Positions 14,771-22,016 are shown, numbered from the stretch's first letter. The stretch is DNA of 24,402 nt from an uncultured Novosphingobium sp. (GCA_946886365.1 CAMPIM010000050.1:1-24402); one strand, 5' to 3'. Notes: generated from the sequence alone by a model not told the origin. Translations and numbers: made by a program.

Positions 14771-14905
14771 CCCGCACTGACTCGGTCCCGAATCCTTGGT
14801 GCTGGAGAGTCAAGCTGTTGGCAAATCGGGGCGCTGCGCATAAACCCCGCTACCAACTGACCTACTATCTCCATCATCCTTTTAAGAATCTAAATAAGAG
14901 AGTTT

Positions 14906-15967
14906 ATGACGGGACCAGATATCGGCCTTTCCGCCGGGCCTTCCAAGCCACTGCTTTCCGTCCTGAAGGGGGAATGCCTTAGCCCACCGCCCATGTGGCT
15001 GATGCGTCAGGCGGGTCGCTATCTGCCCGAATATCGCGCCTTGCGGGCTGAAAAGGGCGGATTCCTCGAACTCGTCTATGATAGCCCCACCGCCGCCGAA
15101 GTCACGCTTCAGCCGCTGCGCCGTTTCGGCTTTGACGGCGCGATCCTCTTTTCCGACATTCTGATCGTCCCCTATGCGATGGGTCAGGACCTTTGGTTCG
15201 AGACGGGGGAGGGGCCACGTCTCGCCCCGATCCTCAGCGAAACGGACCTCTCCACCCTCAAGCCTGATCTCAGCCGCTATGAGGCCGTCTATGAGACCGT
15301 CCGTCAGGTGAAGGCAGCGCTGGACCCGTCTGTCACTTTCCTGGGCTTTGCGGGCAGTCCCTGGACCATCTCGACCTATATGGTGGCCGGGCAGGGCAGC
15401 AAGGATCAAGGCGCCGCTCGTCGTCTTGCCTATCAGGACCCCGAACGCTTCGGCGCGATCATCGACGCGATCATTGAATCTACCGTCACCTATCTTTCGG
15501 GCCAGATCGAGGCAGGGGTAGAGGCGGTGCAACTGTTCGACAGCTGGGCAGGCAGCCTCGCGCCCCTCCAGTTCGAACGCTGGGTGATCGAACCCAACCG
15601 GCGCATCGTCGAAAAGCTCAAAAGCCTTCACCCCAATATCCCCGTCATCGGCTTTCCCAAGGGCGCGGGCGCCAAGCTCGCCGATTACGCAGTGGGCACG
15701 GGCGTCGATGCGATCGGCGTTGATGAAACCATCGATCCGCATTGGGCCAACCGCGTCCTGCCGCAGGGCTTGCCGGTACAGGGCAATCTCGATCCGCTGG
15801 CGCTTATCGCCGGAAGCAGAGCGGTTGAGGAGTCGGTCGACAATATCCGCTCCGCCTTCGCCGACCGGCCCCATATCCTGAACCTGGGCCATGGCATTCT
15901 TCCCGACACGCCCATCGCCCATGTCGAAGCGTTGATCGCCTATGTCCGGCAAGGAAAGAGAAGCTGA
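14906..15967 (+). CDS. hemE: Uroporphyrinogen decarboxylase
   Basis: This 353-aa enzyme removes four acetate carboxyls from uroporphyrinogen III to give coproporphyrinogen III in haem synthesis. The substrate-binding signature PPMWLMRQAGRYLPEYR holds the arginines R34 and R38, and the catalytic aspartate is D84 in ILFSDIL. GFAGSPWTISTYM and GHGILPDTP are further family motifs. The ATG at 14906 follows AAGAGAG with short spacing. It is the first gene right of the putative origin and is read away from it. Its stop overlaps the hemJ start by one base (TGATG). Confidence 0.97.
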   Translation: MTGPDIGLSAGPSKPLLSVLKGECLSPPPMWLMRQAGRYLPEYRALRAEKGGFLELVYDSPTAAEVTLQPLRRFGFDGAILFSDILIVPYAMGQDLWFETGEGPRLAPILSETDLSTLKPDLSRYEAVYETVRQVKAALDPSVTFLGFAGSPWTISTYMVAGQGSKDQGAARRLAYQDPERFGAIIDAIIESTVTYLSGQIEAGVEAVQLFDSWAGSLAPLQFERWVIEPNRRIVEKLKSLHPNIPVIGFPKGAGAKLADYAVGTGVDAIGVDETIDPHWANRVLPQGLPVQGNLDPLALIAGSRAVEESVDNIRSAFADRPHILNLGHGILPDTPIAHVEALIAYVRQGKRS

Positions 15968-16407
15968 TGCCCTATCTCGGTGCCGCCTATCTGTGGGTGA
16001 AGGCCGCCCATGTGATCTTCGTCATCTTCCTGATGGCGGGATTGTTCATGATGCCCCGCTTCTTCGTCTATCACCACCAATGTGCCGTGGGATCAGACGA
16101 GGACCGAAAATGGATCGACCGCGAACGACGCCTGCTCAAGATCATCCTCAACCCCTCGCTGATCCTCGTCTGGGTCTTCGGGCTCATGCTGATGGTCGAA
16201 ATCGGCGCCTGGCATTTCGGCTGGTTCCACCTGAAACTGCTCTTCGTCCTTGGCCTCTCCGCCTATCATGGCTGGATCGCAGGCTATGCGAAGAAACTCG
16301 CCAAGGGTGAGCGTCCCTTGCCGGAGGGGAAGCTCCGTCTCATCAACGAAGTCCCCGGCATCGCCGCTGCGGTGATCGTCGTCGCGGTGATCGTCAAACC
16401 CTTCTGA
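15967..16407 (+). CDS. hemJ: Protoporphyrinogen IX oxidase, HemJ type
   Basis: This 146-aa integral membrane protein oxidises protoporphyrinogen IX to protoporphyrin IX, replacing HemG or HemY in many alphaproteobacteria. Four membrane segments are evident (about 7-29, 60-80, 88-105, 125-145). The conserved haem-ligand histidine is H15 in VKAAHVIFVI, and the conserved lysine is K90 in WFHLKLLFVLG; the sequence NPSLILVWVFG is typical. It is translationally coupled to hemE. In several alphaproteobacteria rho follows hemE/hemJ; here it does not. Confidence 0.95.
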   Translation: MPYLGAAYLWVKAAHVIFVIFLMAGLFMMPRFFVYHHQCAVGSDEDRKWIDRERRLLKIILNPSLILVWVFGLMLMVEIGAWHFGWFHLKLLFVLGLSAYHGWIAGYAKKLAKGERPLPEGKLRLINEVPGIAAAVIVVAVIVKPF

Positions 16408-16422
16408 GACAAACCCCAACGC

Positions 16423-16450
16423 CGTCATCCCAGCGAAAGCTGGGATCTCA
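16423..16450. repeat. Palindromic intergenic repeat after hemJ
   Basis: ATCCCAGC-GAAA-GCTGGGAT (16427-16446) is a perfect 8-bp hairpin with a GAAA loop, flanked by CGTC and CTCA. I recall this wording as a common dispersed intergenic palindrome in bacteria of this group. It begins 16 bp after the hemJ stop and could also act as an mRNA 3'-end stabiliser; no U-tract follows, so it is not a classic terminator. Confidence 0.7.
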
Positions 16451-16536
16451 TGAGGCCGGACGGAACACCGGGATAGAAAGCTCAACCACAATATCCCCGG
16501 CCAGCTTGGTCTGCTGCCACCCCTAACTTAATTCGC

Positions 16537-16561
16537 ATGTCGATCGACATATTGCAGCAAT
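16537..16561. promoter_or_regulatory. Two adjoining palindromes, possible operator
   Basis: ATGTCGATCGACAT (16537-16550) is a perfect 14-bp palindrome, and directly after it ATTGC-A-GCAAT (16551-16561) is a second one. They lie in a locally AT-richer stretch about 50-70 bp before the possible start codon at 16609. Their placement fits a regulator-binding site, but no regulator is identified. Confidence 0.4.
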
Positions 16562-16608
16562 GAAAGCCGACGCTAATTTCCTCGCCAAATAATAAGGGGA
16601 GAAGGGTC

Positions 16609-16734
16609 GTGAGCAGCTTCGTCCTGCGCGCATTGCGTGCATTCAGTCACCGTCGCCATGTTCGCAGGCGTCTTGAACAGATCAGGCGGCAAAATGCGGG
16701 CTCAGGCGCCAGCAGATTCAATCTGATTATGTAG
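16609..16734 (+). CDS. Possible 41-aa arginine-rich small protein
   Basis: A GTG-initiated frame of 41 codons has a strong ribosome binding site (GGGGAG, 7 nt spacing, plus AGAAGGG). The product begins MSSFVLRALRAFSHRR and has ten arginines, so it is strongly basic and probably a helix. It lacks the DIG motif of DUF1127 and I do not recognise it. Its stop overlaps the 3' end of panC on the opposite strand by 8 bp. The long gap (320 bp) after hemJ, unusual in this packed region, supports something functional here, but codon use alone does not prove coding. Confidence 0.35.
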   Translation: MSSFVLRALRAFSHRRHVRRRLEQIRRQNAGSGASRFNLIM

Positions 16735-17590
16735 TTGGGGCAAGCTCAGGCGGATCGACCGCGATATTGTCGATCAGCCGCGTCCGCCCCAATTTCGCCG
16801 CGCCCAGCAACCGGGCCGGACGTTCCAGCACATTCATCGGCTCCAGCGTCATCGCATCGCACAGCGTCACATAATCAATGGGATCAAAGCCATGCGCGGC
16901 CAGCATCGTGATCGCCTTGGCAATCGCCGCCTCGACGCTCGCGCCCTTTTCCATCTGCCGCGCCGCTTCACCCAGCGCGCGGGGCAGGGCGAGCGCGTCC
17001 TTGCGTTCATCTTCGCTCAGATAGGCATTGCGCGATGACAAAGCGAGCCCATCCTCGGCCCGCTGCGTCGGCACGCCGATGATCTCGATCCGCATATCAA
17101 GGTCGCGCACCAGCTGCCGGATCGTCGCGAGCTGCTGATAGTCCTTCTCGCCGAACAGCGCGACATCGGGCTGCACCTGGTTGAACAGCTTGGTAACGAC
17201 CGTCGCCACCCCGTCGAAATGCCCCGGCCGCGCTGCGCCATCGAGTCCCTCGGTGACACCCGAAACCGAGATGTTAGTGGCGTAACCCACCGGATACATA
17301 ACATCAGCCGTCGGCGCCCACAGAGCGTCAACCCCCGCCGCCTGCAACATCTGCGCATCCTTGGCTTCCCGGCGCGGATAAGCGTCCAGATCCTCATTGA
17401 CCCCGAACTGCCGCGGATTGACGAAGATCGACACGACCACATGTCCCGCATGTCGCCGCGCTTCCTCGACCAGCGCCATATGCCCCTCATGCAGTGCGCC
17501 CATGGTCGGCACCAAAGCAACAGGCCGCCCATCGCTTTTCATCGCATCGATGGCGGTTCGCAGGGAAGGAAGGTCACGCAGGGTTTGCAC
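16727..17590 (-). CDS. panC: Pantothenate synthetase
   Basis: This 287-aa enzyme joins pantoate and beta-alanine with ATP to make pantothenate, the precursor of coenzyme A. The nucleotidyl-transferase motif is PTMGALHEGH (residues 28-37, H34 and H37), and VVSIFVNPRQFGVNEDLDAYPR, LFGEKDYQQL and ALSSRNAYLS are hallmark segments. It is the only minus-strand gene right of the putative origin, so it is read against the expected fork direction. Its start is 103 bp from that of mipZ, in divergent orientation, so the two promoters share this gap. Confidence 0.97.
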   Translation of the reverse strand: MQTLRDLPSLRTAIDAMKSDGRPVALVPTMGALHEGHMALVEEARRHAGHVVVSIFVNPRQFGVNEDLDAYPRREAKDAQMLQAAGVDALWAPTADVMYPVGYATNISVSGVTEGLDGAARPGHFDGVATVVTKLFNQVQPDVALFGEKDYQQLATIRQLVRDLDMRIEIIGVPTQRAEDGLALSSRNAYLSEDERKDALALPRALGEAARQMEKGASVEAAIAKAITMLAAHGFDPIDYVTLCDAMTLEPMNVLERPARLLGAAKLGRTRLIDNIAVDPPELAPTT

Positions 17591-17693
17591 GGGACGAGGG
17601 GCTCCGATATGGCAGGGGTACGGGGACTATCCTGCTAAAGGCACGACCCGGCAAGTGGGTCAAGAATCGTTGCGGCAATAAACGGGGTTATCA

Positions 17694-18503
17694 ATGGGTC
17701 CGAACACCCAAACGCATCATATCGTCTTCGCCAATGAAAAGGGCGGGACCGGCAAGTCGACCACCGCTGTCCACACCGCGATCGCCTTGACCGCGCTCGG
17801 CTACAAGGTCGGCATGATCGACCTCGATCCGCGTCAGCGCACCGTCACGCGCTACATGGAAAACCGTGCGGAGACGGCCCGCCGCCGCAATATCGACCTG
17901 CCCGCGCCCGATTTCGCCGTGCTGAAGGGCGACACGGTCGAAGCGCTGGAGGAAGAATCCGCCGCCGTCGCCGATGGCAAGGATTTCCTGGTCGTCGACA
18001 CCCCCGGCCGCGATGACCTGTTCGCCCGCCACATGGCCGCGCGCGCCAACACGCTGGTGACGCCGATGAACGACAGCTTCGTCGACTTTGACCTTATCGG
18101 TCAGGTGGACGCTGAAACCTTCAAGGTCCGCCGCCTGTCCTTCTATTCCGAACTCATCTTCGAGGCGCGCAAGACCCGCGCGAAGGCCGATGGCGTCTCG
18201 ATCGACTGGGTCGTGCTGCGCAACCGCGTCCAGCATCATGACGCCCGCAACAAGAAGCGCGTCGGCGATGCTCTCATGGAGCTGTCCCGCCGCGTCGGTT
18301 TCCGCGTGATCCCCGGCCTGTCAGAACGAGTCATCTTCCGCGAACTCTTCCCGTCCGGCTTGACCCTGCTCGACAAGGGCCATCTGGGCGACCTTGGCGT
18401 CAGCCACATCGCCGCCCGCCAGGAACTGCGTGAGATGGTGTCCGGCCTCGCCCTCCCCGCCCGTGAGGAAAATTCGCCGGTCGATCTTCTCGGCGCGGCC
18501 TGA
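17694..18503 (+). CDS. mipZ: MipZ, ParA-like ATPase that positions the division plane
   Basis: This 269-aa P-loop ATPase forms gradients from the ParB-bound origin region and blocks FtsZ assembly except at mid-cell. The deviant Walker A is KGGTGKST (residues 16-23, signature lysine K16, K21), Walker B is FLVVDTPGRDD (about 100). MipZ-specific features are the central PMNDSFVDFDLIGQVD, the YSELIFEARKTRAKADG stretch and the VLRNRVQHHDARNKKR region, absent from chromosome-segregating ParA. The gene lies about 2.8 kb from the putative oriC, close to where the protein works. Its stop overlaps the next start by one base (TGATG). Confidence 0.95.
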   Translation: MGPNTQTHHIVFANEKGGTGKSTTAVHTAIALTALGYKVGMIDLDPRQRTVTRYMENRAETARRRNIDLPAPDFAVLKGDTVEALEEESAAVADGKDFLVVDTPGRDDLFARHMAARANTLVTPMNDSFVDFDLIGQVDAETFKVRRLSFYSELIFEARKTRAKADGVSIDWVVLRNRVQHHDARNKKRVGDALMELSRRVGFRVIPGLSERVIFRELFPSGLTLLDKGHLGDLGVSHIAARQELREMVSGLALPAREENSPVDLLGAA

Positions 18504-18946
18504 TGGGCCTTTTCGCCTTTCTTCTTCTCGGGCTTGCCGCCTGGCTCATCTGGACGGGACGATTGCAACGCATGAGTGTGAAGGATGGCATGGTGCTCGG
18601 CGGCGCGCTGGTCGGCGCGGTCATGGCGGCCAAGGGCAAACCGCTAGCCGGAGCGCCCCTGCTCCTCGGCGCGGCACTCTTCTTCCTGTCCCAATCGCAG
18701 CAGAAGAAAAGGCGATCCGCCGCTCCCAAAGCAGCCCCCGAATCCCCCAGCATCGCAAGAGCGCGCGCCCTCCTCGGCGTGCCCGAAGATGCCGATGAGA
18801 CCATGATCCGTTCAGCCCACCGGAGACTCATCGCCTCGGTCCATCCCGATCGCGGCGGCACCGAAGCGCTGGCGGCGGAAATCAACGCAGCCCGCGACCT
18901 GCTACTCGCCGAGCCCGAGAAAAAAGAAGCCGCACGCCGCCGCTAG
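18503..18946 (+). CDS. Membrane-anchored J-domain protein
   Basis: This 147-aa protein has two hydrophobic segments (about 2-18 and 33-65) and a C-terminal J domain (about 85-140). The J signature is intact: a helix ending LIASVHPDRGG contains HPD, and ARALLGVPEDADETMIRSAHRRL precedes it. J domains stimulate DnaK ATPase; here they would act at the inner face of the membrane. It is translationally coupled to mipZ through TGATG, hinting at a link to division or envelope work, though the same arrangement could be mere gene packing. A lysine-rich linker (QKKRRSAAPKAAPE) joins the two parts. Confidence 0.88.
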   Translation: MGLFAFLLLGLAAWLIWTGRLQRMSVKDGMVLGGALVGAVMAAKGKPLAGAPLLLGAALFFLSQSQQKKRRSAAPKAAPESPSIARARALLGVPEDADETMIRSAHRRLIASVHPDRGGTEALAAEINAARDLLLAEPEKKEAARRR

Positions 18947-18964
18947 GGCTGTAGAATAGGACCC

Positions 18965-20335
18965 ATGGCCCACCGCTTCCATCCCTCGCTGCTGCGCGAA
19001 TATGACATGCGCGGCATCGTCGGCAAAACCTTGGGAGAGGAAGACGCCTACGCGCTGGGCCGCAGCTTCGGCACGATCGTCAGGCGCAAAGGGGGATCAT
19101 CGGTCGCGGTCGGCTATGACGGCCGCCTCAGTTCACCGATGCTGGAATCGGCCGTGGTCGATGGCCTCACCGACAGCGGCATCGACACGCTGCGCATCGG
19201 CATCGGCCCCACGCCAATGCTCTATTATGCCGAAGCGACGCTCGATGTTGATGGCGGCATCCAGATAACCGGCAGCCATAATCCCGCCGATCACAATGGC
19301 TTCAAGCTGGTACTTGCGCATGAAGCCTTTTTTGGCGCCGACATCGCCGGTCTGGGCGCCATGGCTGCTGCGGGCGATTGGGAACAAGGAAGCGGCAGCT
19401 GCTCCACCATCGACATCATGGACCGCTATGTCGCCCGCCTGATGGAAGGGTTCGACGGCGCTGCCTGCCGCATCGGCTGGGACGCGGGCAATGGTGCCGC
19501 AGGCCCCGTCGTGGACAAGCTCGTCCAGCTGCTCCCGGGTGAGCATCACACGCTTTTCACCGAAATAGACGGCAATTTCCCTCATCATCACCCCGACCCG
19601 ACAATCGAGGCGAATCTGCACCACCTGCGCGCCCTTGTCCTCGCCAACAACCTCCATTTCGGACTGGCTTTCGACGGGGACGGCGACCGGATTGGCGTGG
19701 TCGACGGGCAGGGGCGCACCATCTGGGGCGATCAACTGCTTTCTTTGTTTGTGGAACCAGTGCTGATCGACCGGCCCGGCGCCACCATTGTCGCCGACGT
19801 GAAATCCAGTCAGGCGCTGTTCGATCGCGTCACGGCGCTGGGCGGCACCCCGCTGATGTGGAAAACCGGCCACAGCCTCATCAAATCGAAGATGAAGGAA
19901 ATCGGCAGCCCATTAGGCGGCGAAATGACCGGCCACATCGTCTTCGCCGATGATTATTACGGCTTTGACGATGGCCTTTACGCCGCCGTGCGCCTCATCC
20001 GGCTGGTCAGCCGCCTCGGTAAGAGTGTGACGGCTCTTCATGACGCACTGCCGCCGCTGATGAATACGCCCGAATTACGATTCCCGGTCGATGAAGACCA
20101 AAAATTCGCGATCGTCGCAGAGATAGTTTCGCACTTGCGGGCAGAAGGTGCGAGCGTCAATGCGATCGACGGCGCCCGGGTCACCACCGGAGACGGATGG
20201 TGGCTGCTGCGCGCATCCAATACGCAAGCGGAACTGGTGGCCAGAATCGAATCGACGAATCAGCAGGGCCTCGATCGCCTGCGGGCCGATCTTTTCCGCC
20301 ATTTGTCCGAATCGGTGCTCGATTTCTACGCTTGA
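18965..20335 (+). CDS. Phosphoglucomutase/phosphomannomutase
   Basis: This 456-aa alpha-D-phosphohexomutase interconverts sugar 6- and 1-phosphates, feeding nucleotide-sugar and polysaccharide synthesis; it is most like the PgmG/AlgC type of sphingomonads with both specificities. The phosphoserine loop is GIQITGSHNPADHNGFK (S104), the metal loop is DGDGDR (D237, D239, D241), the sugar-specificity loop is GGEMTGH (near 320) and the phosphate loop is LLRASNTQAELVARIE. All four are intact. It starts 18 bp after the J-domain gene, without a strong ribosome binding site, and is probably read on the same mRNA. Confidence 0.95.
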   Translation: MAHRFHPSLLREYDMRGIVGKTLGEEDAYALGRSFGTIVRRKGGSSVAVGYDGRLSSPMLESAVVDGLTDSGIDTLRIGIGPTPMLYYAEATLDVDGGIQITGSHNPADHNGFKLVLAHEAFFGADIAGLGAMAAAGDWEQGSGSCSTIDIMDRYVARLMEGFDGAACRIGWDAGNGAAGPVVDKLVQLLPGEHHTLFTEIDGNFPHHHPDPTIEANLHHLRALVLANNLHFGLAFDGDGDRIGVVDGQGRTIWGDQLLSLFVEPVLIDRPGATIVADVKSSQALFDRVTALGGTPLMWKTGHSLIKSKMKEIGSPLGGEMTGHIVFADDYYGFDDGLYAAVRLIRLVSRLGKSVTALHDALPPLMNTPELRFPVDEDQKFAIVAEIVSHLRAEGASVNAIDGARVTTGDGWWLLRASNTQAELVARIESTNQQGLDRLRADLFRHLSESVLDFYA

Positions 20336-20414
20336 GTCGGATCGCCACAGCCGATCCCTCCCAAATCTTCACCGACCGCCTTCTCCATTTCCGCTACGGA
20401 AATCGCCCCAAATG
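20336..20414. other. Untranslated gap after the phosphohexomutase gene
   Basis: Nothing recognisable lies between the phosphohexomutase stop and the small-RNA promoter: no clear terminator hairpin, repeat or ORF. Confidence 0.5.
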
Positions 20415-20445
20415 TTGACAGTTGCAATAAACGCAACCGTATACT
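20415..20445 (+). promoter_or_regulatory. Sigma-70 type promoter of the putative small RNA
   Basis: The -35 box is a perfect TTGACA (20415-20420) and the -10 box is TATACT (20440-20445), with a long 19-bp spacer. Inside the spacer lies the inverted repeat GTTGC (20421-20425) and GCAAC (20433-20437), which could be an operator. Confidence 0.7.
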
Positions 20446-20449
20446 TGTC

Positions 20450-20551
20450 TTTCGCAGTTGCGAAAGAAAGCGTCGGCCCGCAAAGAGAACGGGCCTTTCA
20501 GGCATCCTCTCCTAAAACTTTCCAAGCCGTCCTTCGGGGCGGCTTTTTTTT
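20450..20551 (+). ncRNA. Putative trans-acting small RNA, about 100 nt
   Basis: An independent transcription unit is suggested by a near-consensus promoter and a strong terminator with no ORF between. Predicted parts are a 5' hairpin CTTTCGC-AGTT-GCGAAAG (20449-20466), a second hairpin GGCCCG / CGGGCC (20475-20495, loop CAAAGAGAA), an unpaired pyrimidine-rich stretch with TCCTCTCCT (20505-20513) that is complementary to ribosome binding sites, and the terminator. The unpaired anti-Shine-Dalgarno segment between hairpins is typical of base-pairing regulators. The layout resembles the alphaproteobacterial suhB/mmgR class, reported from a sphingomonad in catabolite control, but I cannot confirm family membership by eye. 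Confidence 0.72.
20524..20551 (+). terminator. Rho-independent terminator of the small RNA
   Basis: AAGCCGTCC-TTCG-GGGCGGCTT forms a 9-bp stem (one G:T wobble) capped by a very stable TTCG loop, followed by eight T residues (20544-20551). Confidence 0.92.
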
Positions 20552-20657
20552 CGCCTGGCGCACAGGCTGCCCGAACCGGAAATTAACCATATCGCTGCCA
20601 TAGCGCGGGATGATAATGCGTGCCCGACGCCGCAACGGGATTTCAAAGGGGAATTGC

Positions 20658-21965
20658 ATGTTTTTAAGCCGCCGCATTGCCACCACTTTCCTGTCTGCGG
20701 GCTTTCTGGCGCTTCCCATGCCCGCGCTAGCCGGCGGCTTCTATCTTCAGGAACAATCGCCCAAGGAAACGGGCAGGGCCTTGTCCGGTGCCGGTGCGGC
20801 GGCGGATGACCCGTCGGCCATCTATTTCAATCCTGCCGCGATCACCGAACTTCCCGGCGTGCAATTGTCCACTGGCGCCGTGGCGCTTTTCGCCACCGCT
20901 CAGCAATCGAACCAGGGCAGCGATCGCACCGTGCCGGGTTTTCCGGGTGTCACTGTGCCGATCACCGGCAATTCGGGCGGCAATCCGTTTGACAAGGTCA
21001 TTCCCGTGCCCAGCTTCTATGTCACGGGTCAGGTCACCGACCGGCTGTGGCTCGGCGCGGGCGTCAACGCGCCCTTCGGCCTGAAGCTGGATTATGACCC
21101 AGGCTTCTTTGGTCGCTATGAATCGCTCCACACCGACCTCAAGGCTTATAATGTCCAGGCGTCCGCCGCCTATAAGCTCGACGATCATTTCTCCATCGGC
21201 GGCGGCGTGGACGTCCAATATGTGAAGGTTACGCTGACCAACGCCCTGCCGCAACTTTCGCCGCTGATCACGACCGATGGCCTCGCCCGGGTGACAGGCA
21301 AGGATTGGACGCTGGGCTGGAATGCGGGCCTTTTCTATACCGACGGCGACACGAATGTCGGCATCTCCTATCGCTCCGGCATGGGCCATCATCTGACCGG
21401 CACGCAGACGATTTCGGGCCTCCAAAGTCTGCTGGCGCCGCAAAATGGCAGCAGCGACGCCACCGCGCCGCTTGAACTGCCCGACATCGTGACCGTCGGA
21501 TTCATGCATCGGCTGACGCCCAGCCTTCGCGCCATGATCAGCGCACGCTGGTATAATTGGTCGGTCTTCAAATCGATCGCGATCACGGCGGCTGGCCGCA
21601 CCTCGGTCAAGGAACTGGATTACAAGGACAGCTACAGCGTCAGCCTGGGCGGCGAATATGACGTTAGCCCCGCGCTCACCTTGCGCGCGGGCACGATGTT
21701 CGATCGCTCGCCCACCAATCCTCAGCATCTGACGACGCGGGTGCCCGATGGCGATCGCGCCTGGCTGTCGGCCGGGGCGACCTACAATATCTCGCCCGCC
21801 ATCGGCCTCAACCTCAGCTACGCGCATAATTTCGTGGAAAAGGCGAATATCATCCGCCCCGAAACCTATTATGCCGGGACTGCGGCGGCGACCACCGTCA
21901 CCACCCTGTCCCGAACCAGCGGCAATGCGGACCAGATCGCCGCATCAGTGACGGCGCGCTTCTAA
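20658..21965 (+). CDS. FadL/OmpP1-family outer-membrane transport protein
   Basis: This 435-aa outer-membrane barrel belongs to the FadL family, which takes up long-chain fatty acids or other hydrophobic compounds such as aromatics. A signal peptide ends PMPALA, and the mature N-terminus GGFYLQEQSPKETGRALSGAGAAADDPSAIYFNPAAITEL is the family's plug-forming hatch with its conserved NPA. The C-terminus ends in phenylalanine (ASVTARF). The ATG at 20658 follows AAAGGGGA at good spacing; a longer frame to 20610 has no ribosome binding site. Regulation by the small RNA next door is possible but unproven. No fatty acid or aromatic degradation genes are adjacent. Confidence 0.93.
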   Translation: MFLSRRIATTFLSAGFLALPMPALAGGFYLQEQSPKETGRALSGAGAAADDPSAIYFNPAAITELPGVQLSTGAVALFATAQQSNQGSDRTVPGFPGVTVPITGNSGGNPFDKVIPVPSFYVTGQVTDRLWLGAGVNAPFGLKLDYDPGFFGRYESLHTDLKAYNVQASAAYKLDDHFSIGGGVDVQYVKVTLTNALPQLSPLITTDGLARVTGKDWTLGWNAGLFYTDGDTNVGISYRSGMGHHLTGTQTISGLQSLLAPQNGSSDATAPLELPDIVTVGFMHRLTPSLRAMISARWYNWSVFKSIAITAAGRTSVKELDYKDSYSVSLGGEYDVSPALTLRAGTMFDRSPTNPQHLTTRVPDGDRAWLSAGATYNISPAIGLNLSYAHNFVEKANIIRPETYYAGTAAATTVTTLSRTSGNADQIAASVTARF

Positions 21966-21984
21966 CTTGGCTCGTGAATCACTA

Positions 21985-22012
21985 TAGGGGCTCCATCAGC
22001 ACGGAGCCCCTA
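21985..22012 (+). promoter_or_regulatory. Hairpin covering the ispG ribosome binding site
   Basis: TAGGGGCTCC (21985-21994) and GGAGCCCCTA (22003-22012) pair perfectly over 10 bp around the loop ATCAGCAC. The 3' arm contains the only plausible Shine-Dalgarno sequence (GGAG, 22003-22006), and the stem ends 4 nt before the ispG ATG. No T-run follows, so a terminator for the gene upstream is less likely. Confidence 0.6.
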
Positions 22013-22016
22013 GTTC

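Larger units (their letters stand above)
14618..14905. other. oriC: Candidate chromosomal replication origin (oriC)
   Basis: This 288-bp non-coding gap separates ppsR from hemE, the same gene border that holds the origin in Caulobacter and Rickettsia. It contains two perfect DnaA boxes, two one-mismatch boxes and two weaker ones, all within 14630-14770. It has five GANTC sites (starts 14705, 14779, 14790, 14807, 14886). An AT-rich stretch, 14881-14905, has 20 A/T of 25 bases and could serve as the unwinding element. All genes for about 7 kb to the left are on the minus strand, and nearly all to the right are on the plus strand. No CtrA site (TTAA-N7-TTAA) was found. The assignment is inferred, but several independent lines agree. 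Confidence 0.85.

Noticed and set aside
14882..14896. Possible CtrA site near hemE (TTAA-N7-AATA)
   Set aside because: The second half-site does not match TTAA, so there is no support for CtrA control of this origin.
14882..15952. 356-codon open frame antisense to hemE
   Set aside because: The hemE product is unmistakable; the antisense product has no motif and its start region lies in hemE's 3' end.
18317..18334. Third copy of the 58-bp repeat core inside mipZ (CTGTCAGAACGAGTCATC)
   Set aside because: Only about ten bases match, and they encode the conserved MipZ stretch GLSERVIF; it is chance similarity.
20727..21827. 366-codon open frame antisense to the FadL-type gene
   Set aside because: The product is Arg/Gly/Ala-rich with no domain and mirrors the plus-strand coding frame.
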